A DNA stretch of 5,623 nt, from positions 1 to 5,623 of the forward strand of contig DMEM01000123.1 of assembly GCA_003450915.1 (NCBI GenBank), given 5' to 3'. The notes beneath the pieces were generated by a model. That model saw only the letters and a list, made by a program, of their open reading frames with translations, made no database searches and was not told the DNA's origin. Below, in pieces: positions 1-5,623 of this stretch. Numbering within the stretch: the first letter of the stretch is position 1; each line of letters opens with the position of its first letter. This stretch comes from Alphaproteobacteria bacterium. Lineage in GTDB: Bacteria > Pseudomonadota > Alphaproteobacteria > UBA1280 > UBA12223. The position numbers and the translations under genes are program-made.

Positions 1-29
1 TTGCTTTTCAATAGTCTTAATGCTACTAT
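1..29 (+). promoter_or_regulatory. Sigma-70-type promoter of the YecR-like lipoprotein gene
   Basis: A -35 hexamer TTGCTT lies at 1-6 and a -10 hexamer TACTAT at 24-29, separated by the ideal 17 bases. A TGC at 21-23 directly before the -10 makes it an extended -10 element. The predicted transcript would start near 36, leaving a leader of about 20 bases before the ATG at 59. The leader carries AAAGGAG at 45-51, seven bases from the start codon. The call rests on consensus match and placement only. The -35 box sits at the window edge, so any upstream operator would be missed. Confidence 0.6.
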
Positions 30-58
30 AGGTGTTATTGAATTAAAGGAGTTTAAAA

Positions 59-367
59 ATGAAAAAAATATTAGTTGTGTGTTTAGTTAGTATTCTTGCA
101 GGGTGTTCTGTTAATAAAGAGTTAAGGTCGATAGATGGAAGTAAATCAGATGCAATTATTGAAATGGGGTATACTTATGGAGGTTTTGAAAAGCCTATAG
201 TTAACTGGGATGGTGGATTATCTAAGGCCAGAGTTTTATGTCAAAACTGGGGTTTTAAAGATGCTGAAAAATTTGATGTTGCGTATAAGTCATGTCAGTT
301 TTACACATCTGGTGGTCACTGCGGAGAATTAATGACTAAAGTTAAATATCAATGTACAGTTAAATAA
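59..367 (+). CDS. YecR-like lipoprotein
   Basis: This is a 102-residue predicted lipoprotein. Residues 1-15 form a signal peptide (two Lys, then a hydrophobic stretch) ending in the lipobox L13-A14-G15-C16, so the mature protein would be about 87 residues, lipidated on C16. Ser at +2 favours outer-membrane sorting by the Lol rule. The mature part matches the YecR-like family as I remember it: a DGSKSDA segment at 26-32, an aromatic MGYTYGGFEKP stretch at 36-46, CQNWGF at 61-66, and a C-terminal YQCT at 97-100. Four cysteines in the mature domain (61, 79, 88, 99) could form two disulfides in the periplasm. The start is fixed by a strong ribosome binding site. E. coli YecR belongs to the flagellar regulon, but its molecular role is not established and no flagellar gene is visible here. 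The gene stands alone, converging on rnhA, with its own promoter and a terminator directly after the stop. Family assignment is fairly sure; function is unknown. Confidence 0.8.
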   Translation: MKKILVVCLVSILAGCSVNKELRSIDGSKSDAIIEMGYTYGGFEKPIVNWDGGLSKARVLCQNWGFKDAEKFDVAYKSCQFYTSGGHCGELMTKVKYQCTVK

Positions 368-398
368 AAAAGCCACCCAATTTAGGGTGTTTTTTTAT
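366..398. terminator. Bidirectional intrinsic terminator between the lipoprotein gene and rnhA
   Basis: CACCC (374-378) pairs with GGGTG (385-389) around the six-base loop AATTTA. An A-run on the left (366-371) and a T-run on the right (390-396) can extend the stem across a small mismatch. Read rightward, the hairpin is followed by seven T residues and ends the lipoprotein transcript just after its stop. Read leftward, it is followed by GC and then six T residues, and lies just beyond the rnhA stop. The core stem is only five base pairs, so efficiency is uncertain, but its position between two convergent genes is what a shared terminator predicts. Confidence 0.75.
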
Positions 399-409
399 TT
401 ATAAATCTC

Positions 410-850
410 TTAAATCTTTTGAATGCCTTCAACAGCTAACTGATCTGCAATTTCATTGTATTTATCGCCAGCATGGCCTTTAACCCAATGCCAGTTAATT
501 TTATGACGCTTCATTGCTTTATCTAAAGCCAGCCACAGTTCAATGTTTTTAACTTCCTTAGCGGTTCCTTGGTTAAAGTTTTTCTTCTTCCAACCATGAA
601 TCCACTCTGTAGCGCCTTTCATTACATACTGAGAGTCTGTATATAGTTCGATCTCACAAGGGCGAGATAAAAGCTCTAAAGATCTTATAACAGCAGTCAA
701 CTCCATTTTGTTATTGGTCGTGTGAGCATCTCCGCCATTAATTCTTTTTTCAAAATCTCCGTACATAATAATGGCACCCCAGCCACCCTTGCCAGGGTTG
801 CCAGAGCATGCGCCATCGGTGTAAATAATAGTTTTTAATTGTTTAGTCAT
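410..850 (-). CDS. rnhA: Ribonuclease HI
   Basis: This cytoplasmic endonuclease cleaves the RNA strand of RNA-DNA hybrids, removing R-loops and RNA primers. At 146 residues it is close to the 155 of E. coli RNase HI, lacking only part of the C-terminal tail. All catalytic residues are present, each shifted by two from E. coli numbering: D12 (YTDGA), E50 (NNKMEL), D72 (YTDSQY), H126 (VKGHAG) and D136. The basic protrusion for hybrid binding is present around residues 83-101 (WIHGWKKK through EVKN), and tryptophans W83, W87, W106, W120 and W122 are kept, marking the type 1 bacterial form. The start gives the usual short N-terminus before the first strand. Upstream there is no good Shine-Dalgarno sequence, only a weak AGAA close to the ATG. 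It begins 24 bases after the stop of the RND permease on the same strand, so it is probably translated from the pump transcript, unless a promoter lies within the end of the permease gene. A terminator follows. Confidence 0.96.
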   Translation of the reverse strand: MTKQLKTIIYTDGACSGNPGKGGWGAIIMYGDFEKRINGGDAHTTNNKMELTAVIRSLELLSRPCEIELYTDSQYVMKGATEWIHGWKKKNFNQGTAKEVKNIELWLALDKAMKRHKINWHWVKGHAGDKYNEIADQLAVEGIQKI

Positions 851-874
851 TATTTCTAATTATTTTCGTTTGTA

Positions 875-3800
875 TTATAGTTCATCTCTATATTTAATTT
901 TAAAGAACATTGTGTATAATACAGGAACAATAATTAATGTCAATACTGTTGCAAATGTTAGACCTGACATAATTGTAATTGCCATATCAACAAAGAATGC
1001 ATCAGCAAGTAAAGGAACAAGACCTAAAATTGTTGTAATAGCACCCATAGCAACAGGACGAACCCTTGATATTGAAGAGTCAACAACGGCAAATAAATGT
1101 TCTTTACCTTCAGCAATTTCTAAATCAATTTGATCAAGCAAGACAACTGCATTTTTAATAAGCATACCCATTAGAGATAAGAAACCAAGTAGGGCCATGA
1201 AACCAAAAGATCCGTTAAATAATAATAAGCCAAATGTAACACCTATAATTGCCAATGGAACACATAACCAAATAATTAGAGGTTGCTTAACAGCATTAAA
1301 TAGTAGGATTACAACAAGAATCATTGCACCAATACCTTTTGGTAAATTACCAAATAAAGCAGTTTGAGCATTAGTTGAGTTCTCATACTCCCCTCCCCAT
1401 TCAATAGAATAACCAGAAGGAAGTTTAATAGCTTCAATTTGTGGTCTTAATTCTTGGAATAAGTCATTAGCATTAACACCTTCAATATTGTCAGCAGAAG
1501 CAGTAATAGTTCTACGTCTATCTTTACGTCTAATTAAAGAATCTTCCCATTTAGGCTCGATTTTATCAACTAGCTGCTCAATAGGGATATAACGTTGGTT
1601 ATGGTCACTCCAAACTTGCATACTTCTAATTGAGTCAATATTATTTCTTTCGATATTTGGTAATCTCATTGTAATAGGAATTAACTCATCTTGATTTCTA
1701 AATGTACCAACCTGAGTTCCTGAGAATCCCATTTCTAAAGCTTGGTTAATTTGAGGACGAGTTAGTCCAGCATTTCTAGCTTGAGTTTCTAAGAAAGTAG
1801 GGTTGATAATTTTAGTTTGCTGTCTCCAGTCATTTCTAATAGATGTAGCCTTTCCAGAATTATACATAATTTCTTCAACTTGATTTGAAAGGTCCCTTAG
1901 AATTTTTGGATCTTCACCAATAATTCTAGTTTCTATAGCTTGACCTCCACCAGGACCTAATTTAAGTCTTTCAGGTCTTGCCTCATTATCAGGGTAGTTT
2001 GTTGTAATATAGTTCATAGAATCATCTAAGATTTTTTGGATAGACTCTAAGTTTTCTGCTTTTACAATAAAGATACCATAACTAGGGTTTGGCTGCTCTC
2101 CGCTATATGTTAGCATAAATCTAGATGCACCAGAACCAATAAATGTACTTACTTGCTGAACATTATCTTGTTTTCTGATAAAGTTTTCAATTTCAACCAT
2201 GTCTTTTTCTGTTGATCTAATATCAGTACCTTGTGGTTTCCAATAGTGAATATAGAACATAGGAGTAGATGAGTTAGGGAAGAATGATTGCTCAATAAAT
2301 CCAAATCCATACATTGAAATTACTAATAAACCAATTAAACCAGAAACAGTCATTTTTCTAAATTTAATAGCTCTCATTAATATAGCTTTATAGCCAACAA
2401 AAATCGGATGAGCGTAAGGGTCAGGTTCTACTTCACCTTCTTTTTTAACTTTTGGTTTTAATACCATGTCACAGAAGAATGGTGTTAGAGTAACCGCTAG
2501 TAACCAGCTTAATAATAGTGAAATTAAGATAACATAGAATAATGTTGCACAAAATTCACCAGTTGAGTCATCTGATAGTCCAATACCTGCAAAAGCTAGT
2601 ACACCAACAATTGTAGCACCTAATAAAGGCCAGAATGTTTGTTTAACAACATCAGTTGCAGCATTTTTTGCTTTTTGACCGCCCTGAACTTTAACTAAAA
2701 TACCTTCGGTGACAACAATGGCGTTATCAACCAGCATACCCATTGCAATAATTAATGCCCCTAAAGAAATTCTTTGAAGATCAATTGCAAAAACATACAT
2801 GAAAATAAATGTACCAAAAATAGTTAGTAGTAGAATTGAACCAATTAATAAGCCAGATTTTAAGCCCATGAAAAGAAGTAGAACAAGAATAACAATACCA
2901 ACAGCTTGAAGTAAACTTATTACAAAGTTAGAAATTGAATCTGAAACATAATCAGGTTGGAAATAGATTTTTTCTAATTGCATACCTGCAGGTAACTGAG
3001 GATCAAGCTCAGCAATTCTTGCTTCAATACGTTTACCAACTTTTACAACGTTTTCACCACTTGCTGCAGAAACGCCTAAAGTTAGAGCTTGTTTACCATC
3101 AACTCTAATTTTTGATGTTGGAGTTTCATCAAAACCAGAATAAACATTTGCAATATCTTTTAGGTATGTTAAAGATTTGCCATCTTTACTAATTAATAGG
3201 TCTTTTATATCATCTACAGAATCAAAAATACCAGTTGTTTCAATTCTTACAGATCCACTTTCAACTTTTACAGCACCTGACGGGCTAACAAGGTTTTTAT
3301 ATTGTAGTGCATTTTGAATATCATTAATTGAAAGACCTAACTGAGAAAGTTTAGCCATAGAAACTTCAATAAAGATTTGCTCTGATTGATCTCCACCGAT
3401 AGCAACTTTAGAAACACCAGGAACTAAAGAAAGTTCTCGACGTAAGAATTTAGCTTCTTCTTTTAACTCTCTATAATCATAGCCTTCACCAGATAAAGAT
3501 AAGAAAATACCGTAAACATCACCAAAATCATCGTTAACATATGATGTAGATGTTCCAGGTGGTAACATTTGTTGAACATCACCAACCTTACGTCTTAGCT
3601 CATCCCAAATTTGAGGTAGAGTAGCTTTACCGTATTGATCTTTCATGCTTACAGTTATTTCTGAACGTCCAGGGTATGACTTAGACGTCATTTCTTTAAC
3701 TTGAGATAGTTGTTGAATAGCAGTTTCAATTTTATCTGTTACTTCTAATTCAACTTCATGTGCAGATGCTCCTGGGTAGTATGTTACAACAACAGCATCT

Positions 3801-3928
3801 TTAATTGTGAATTCTGGGTCTTCTAAACGGCCTAAGCTACCAAAGCTAGCTAAGCCACCAAAAATAAGTATCAAAACGCATAACCAACTAATTACTCGTT
3901 TTTCAATAGATCCTCTAGCGATATCCAT
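875..3928 (-). CDS. RND-family efflux pump inner-membrane permease (AcrB-like)
   Basis: This is a complete 1017-residue proton-driven RND transporter, the normal size for the family. It shows the usual duplicated plan: TM1 (about 11-31), a first porter/docking loop (32-334), TM2-TM6 (about 335-485), a cytoplasmic loop with KPKVKKEGE, TM7 (about 526-545), a second periplasmic loop (546-862) and TM8-TM12 (about 863-1008). N-terminal LEDPEFTIKDAVV (35-47), YPGAS (51-55), DDFGDVYG (133-140) and VPGVSKV (169-175) are family hallmarks. TM4 carries GMLVDNAIVV with D401, N402 and E408; TM10 carries K925. AcrB's second relay Asp is therefore Asn, and the position of its Thr978 appears to be G962. The protein resembles the VexK-type pumps of marine gammaproteobacteria as I remember them, rather than AcrB proper or metal-exporting CusA. 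The substrate cannot be read from sequence. AGGA at 3937-3940 lies eight bases from the ATG. It follows the adaptor gene by 22 bases and precedes rnhA, so the three probably share a transcript. Confidence 0.95.
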   Translation of the reverse strand: MDIARGSIEKRVISWLCVLILIFGGLASFGSLGRLEDPEFTIKDAVVVTYYPGASAHEVELEVTDKIETAIQQLSQVKEMTSKSYPGRSEITVSMKDQYGKATLPQIWDELRRKVGDVQQMLPPGTSTSYVNDDFGDVYGIFLSLSGEGYDYRELKEEAKFLRRELSLVPGVSKVAIGGDQSEQIFIEVSMAKLSQLGLSINDIQNALQYKNLVSPSGAVKVESGSVRIETTGIFDSVDDIKDLLISKDGKSLTYLKDIANVYSGFDETPTSKIRVDGKQALTLGVSAASGENVVKVGKRIEARIAELDPQLPAGMQLEKIYFQPDYVSDSISNFVISLLQAVGIVILVLLLFMGLKSGLLIGSILLLTIFGTFIFMYVFAIDLQRISLGALIIAMGMLVDNAIVVTEGILVKVQGGQKAKNAATDVVKQTFWPLLGATIVGVLAFAGIGLSDDSTGEFCATLFYVILISLLLSWLLAVTLTPFFCDMVLKPKVKKEGEVEPDPYAHPIFVGYKAILMRAIKFRKMTVSGLIGLLVISMYGFGFIEQSFFPNSSTPMFYIHYWKPQGTDIRSTEKDMVEIENFIRKQDNVQQVSTFIGSGASRFMLTYSGEQPNPSYGIFIVKAENLESIQKILDDSMNYITTNYPDNEARPERLKLGPGGGQAIETRIIGEDPKILRDLSNQVEEIMYNSGKATSIRNDWRQQTKIINPTFLETQARNAGLTRPQINQALEMGFSGTQVGTFRNQDELIPITMRLPNIERNNIDSIRSMQVWSDHNQRYIPIEQLVDKIEPKWEDSLIRRKDRRRTITASADNIEGVNANDLFQELRPQIEAIKLPSGYSIEWGGEYENSTNAQTALFGNLPKGIGAMILVVILLFNAVKQPLIIWLCVPLAIIGVTFGLLLFNGSFGFMALLGFLSLMGMLIKNAVVLLDQIDLEIAEGKEHLFAVVDSSISRVRPVAMGAITTILGLVPLLADAFFVDMAITIMSGLTFATVLTLIIVPVLYTMFFKIKYRDEL

Positions 3929-3950
3929 TATTTAAGTCCTTTTGTTTTTA

Positions 3951-4997
3951 TTATTTATTGTAAGTTGTTACAAGTTGATCTTCTCTTAAGAAGTTAACTC
4001 CTGCAGTAACAACAGTATCTCCTGAGTTTAGACCATCTTGAATTTCTACGTTATTTTCTTTAAATGCTGTTGCTTTAACAGCTCTTTTTTCAAGTCTATT
4101 ATCTTTATTTATTAACCAAACATAAGTATTTTTAGCATTGTCTGAGAAAATAGAATCAGCAGGAATATAGAATGAAGATGTTTTATGGTTTTTAGACAGT
4201 GTTGCTGTAACCTCAACAACAGCAGTCATTCCTGGTAGAACATTCATATCAGAAGGACGAGTAAGTCTAACAGTTGCTTCATATGTTTGTGTAGCGGGGT
4301 CTGCTTGTGTTGAAATTTCTGAGATTTCAGCTTTGTATTTGTTTTTTGAGTTTGCATCAAATCTAACATTAATATCAAATGATTTTACTTCATTTTTTTG
4401 AATTACAAGTCTTTCTGGCACAAAAATTTTAACCTCTAGATAGTCTAGGTTTTGTAATTTTACAATGTTTTCTTTAACTTGAATATTTTGGAAGTTATCA
4501 ACATAAGTTTTTGCAATTTCACCGCTAAAAGGTGCTCTTAATGTTGTGTAATCAAGGTTTGTTTTTGCAATGTTTAAATCTGCATTAGCAACTTCAAAAG
4601 CTTTTTTCTTTTTATCAAAGTCTGCTTGAGATATATATTTGTTTTTAATAAGCTCTTGAGCTCTAGCAAAAGATGATTTGTTCTCATTAAATGTAGCAAG
4701 CTGTTTTTCATAAGCAAAGTTAAAGTCTTTTTGATCAAGTTGAGCAATTAGTTCGCCTTTTTTTATTTTTTGACCTTCTTTTATTGATAGTCTATTTAGT
4801 TTTCCAGATACTTTAAATGTTATATCTGCTTCTTCTCCTGCAATAACTTTACCTGGAAATGATAAAGTGCTCTGGTTAGTTGCTGCACCTAGTTGTATCG
4901 TTTTAACAGCTTTTGCAGCTTCTACAGGCTTTTCTTTTTCTTCCGATGAGCAGCTTGCAATAGCTAAAGTTAATAGCATTAAAGCATATTTTTTCAT
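3951..4997 (-). CDS. RND efflux pump periplasmic adaptor (membrane fusion protein), lipoprotein
   Basis: This 348-residue adaptor links the RND permease to an outer-membrane channel. A short signal peptide ends in the lipobox I13-A14-S15-C16, so the mature protein should be lipid-anchored at C16. The domains follow the HlyD/AcrA order. The first half of the lipoyl domain (about 51-90) contains FKVSGKL and IKEGQKIKKGELIAQLD. A short alpha-helical hairpin spans about 92-148, with QADFDKKKK near its turn. The second lipoyl half (about 151-185) contains LRAPFSGEIA. A beta-barrel follows (about 187-268), with the typical TYEATVRL and VLPGMTAVVEV stretches, then a membrane-proximal domain (about 275-345) with IPADSIF and V-x-I-x-x-GL-x-x-GD-x-VV-x-AG. 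The hairpin is of modest length. AGAGGA at 5005-5010, seven bases from the ATG, supports the start. It directly precedes the permease, a standard adaptor-pump order. No outer-membrane factor gene accompanies it here, so a TolC-like protein encoded elsewhere is presumably used. Confidence 0.94.
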   Translation of the reverse strand: MKKYALMLLTLAIASCSSEEKEKPVEAAKAVKTIQLGAATNQSTLSFPGKVIAGEEADITFKVSGKLNRLSIKEGQKIKKGELIAQLDQKDFNFAYEKQLATFNENKSSFARAQELIKNKYISQADFDKKKKAFEVANADLNIAKTNLDYTTLRAPFSGEIAKTYVDNFQNIQVKENIVKLQNLDYLEVKIFVPERLVIQKNEVKSFDINVRFDANSKNKYKAEISEISTQADPATQTYEATVRLTRPSDMNVLPGMTAVVEVTATLSKNHKTSSFYIPADSIFSDNAKNTYVWLINKDNRLEKRAVKATAFKENNVEIQDGLNSGDTVVTAGVNFLREDQLVTTYNK

Positions 4998-5080
4998 TGT
5001 TTTTTCCTCTTTTTCTCTAGTCTTTTGTTTTGTTTGTTATAAAATTGAGTATTTTAATAATCATTTATTTATATACTAAC
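4998..5080 (-). promoter_or_regulatory. Intergenic leader with candidate promoter for the pump operon
   Basis: These 83 AT-rich bases separate the deacylase stop from the adaptor start. On the minus strand, TATAAC at 5041-5036 is a five-of-six match to a -10 box, and ATGATT at 5064-5059 is a poor -35 (three of six) at a 17-base spacing. The transcript would begin near 5029, giving a leader of about 30 bases with the ribosome binding site AGAGGA. I see no GC-rich hairpin here, so no terminator for the deacylase gene. The only inverted repeat I noticed (AATAA/TTATT around 5054-5067) is too short to call an operator. Confidence 0.35.
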
Positions 5081-5572
5081 CTAAAAGTTAATTAAATTAC
5101 AATCAATGTTTACAGAATTTAACAGTTTTTCTAAACTTTTATTAGATAGTACTGTTGTCATATCATTACGCATTGGGTGAATTCCTAATGTTGGAGCATT
5201 ATAGACATCTTCATCTAAGAAAAACTTAATATTAAAGCCGTTTTCTTGAGCGTACAGTAAGCCAAAAGGCGTTACTGACCCAGGTGTTAGATTTAACATT
5301 AATTTTAAATCATCAGGGCTTGCAAATGAAAGGCTATTACCTTTAGCCTCAATTTGTTTAGCAACGCTTTTTAAGTTGATTGTTTTATCTGCTTGTAAAG
5401 TAATTAAATAGAAGTTTTTTTTCTTATCTTTTACAAATAGATTTTTAGTTGCTTGAGTGTCAATGCTACTGTCAATACTGTCGGCTTCAGCTACTGTAAA
5501 AACCTGTTCGTGCGAGTAATTCTCATACTTTATGTCTAATAGCTCAAGCTTATTAAATATGTTTTTATGCAT
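5081..5572 (-). CDS. YbaK/ProX-type aminoacyl-tRNA deacylase (ProXp-like trans-editing protein)
   Basis: This 163-residue free-standing protein belongs to the YbaK/INS superfamily related to the editing domain of prolyl-tRNA synthetase. Such cytoplasmic enzymes hydrolyse mischarged tRNA, in the ProXp-ala branch Ala-tRNA(Pro), protecting translation from proline-codon errors. Visible landmarks are the HEQVFTVAEAD segment (21-31), T42-K43-N44-LF with the conserved Lys and Asn, the FYLITL strand (54-59), LSFAS (81-85), the GXXXP loop G98-S-V-T-P102 followed by FGLL, and H132-P133 with N136 near the C-terminus. Length and motif order fit the ProX/ProXp-ala type better than the YbaK Cys-tRNA(Pro) type, but the specificity is inference. 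The ATG is the only sensible start. Its upstream AAGAAAG (5589-5583), ten bases away, is a weak ribosome binding site. It ends in TAG, 83 bases before the adaptor gene and on the same strand, with no terminator between, so partial co-transcription with the pump is possible though a functional link is not evident. Confidence 0.88.
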   Translation of the reverse strand: MHKNIFNKLELLDIKYENYSHEQVFTVAEADSIDSSIDTQATKNLFVKDKKKNFYLITLQADKTINLKSVAKQIEAKGNSLSFASPDDLKLMLNLTPGSVTPFGLLYAQENGFNIKFFLDEDVYNAPTLGIHPMRNDMTTVLSNKSLEKLLNSVNIDCNLINF

Positions 5573-5623
5573 TTTTATGAAACTTTCTTATTTATTAAAT
5601 ATTTGTAGTAATCTTAAGTGTTT

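Noticed and set aside
851..874. Possible terminator or attenuator between the permease and rnhA
   Set aside because: The 24 bases contain no hairpin-forming arms, so the transcript is expected to continue into rnhA.
870..1133. Open frame of 87 codons on the plus strand opposite the permease 3' end
   Set aside because: It lies wholly antisense to a confidently assigned gene and its start precedes the permease stop. It has no ribosome binding site of note and the translation is low-complexity with no recognisable motif. It is a shadow of the real frame.
5054..5067. Small inverted repeat AATAA/TTATT in the deacylase-adaptor gap
   Set aside because: Five A/T-only base pairs are expected by chance in such sequence. 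It is not a terminator and too weak for an operator.
4867..5079. Open frame of 70 codons on the plus strand across the adaptor start and the intergenic gap
   Set aside because: Most of it is antisense to the adaptor signal peptide. The hydrophobic stretch comes from T-rich sequence complementary to Lys-rich codons and the AT-rich gap, and no convincing start signal is present.
5589..5617. Possible promoter upstream of the deacylase (TTAAGA at 5617-5612 and TAAATA at 5594-5589)
   Set aside because: The -10 matches only about three of six positions and the region is uniformly AT-rich. The window ends too soon to judge, so I do not call it.

Overview
The window is AT-rich chromosomal DNA (about one third G+C by eye) with Gram-negative logic: two lipoprotein signal peptides, a tripartite-pump RND transporter with its periplasmic adaptor, and Shine-Dalgarno-led starts. 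Protein character points to a proteobacterium. The YecR-like lipoprotein and the pump resemble gammaproteobacterial proteins, while the RNase HI and the YbaK-type deacylase would also fit an AT-rich alphaproteobacterium. I cannot place it more precisely. Nothing looks like a phage, transposon, plasmid, CRISPR array or RNA gene.

Layout, left to right. Positions 1-58 hold a good sigma-70-type promoter and a strong ribosome binding site for a small rightward gene (59-367) encoding a YecR-like lipoprotein. A short hairpin with T-runs on both sides (about 366-398) separates it from everything else, which reads leftward, and probably terminates transcription from both directions. Reading leftward from the right end come a free-standing YbaK/ProX-type aminoacyl-tRNA deacylase (5572-5081), an 83-base gap with a candidate promoter, a lipoprotein membrane fusion protein (4997-3951), an RND efflux permease (3928-875) and ribonuclease HI (850-410).

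The adaptor and permease are 22 bases apart and form the core of one efflux pump. The permease would sit in the inner membrane, and the adaptor would bridge it to a TolC-like outer-membrane channel that is not encoded here. RNase HI starts 24 bases after the permease stop with a poor ribosome binding site, so it is probably read from the same transcript, a housekeeping gene at the end of a pump operon. The deacylase may have its own promoter, but no terminator is visible after it, so read-through into the pump genes is possible.

I see no clear undescribed system. The most notable points are the permease's non-canonical proton-relay residues (D401-N402 where AcrB has Asp-Asp, and glycine where AcrB has Thr978), the coupling of rnhA to the pump, and the isolated YecR-like lipoprotein with no flagellar genes around it.
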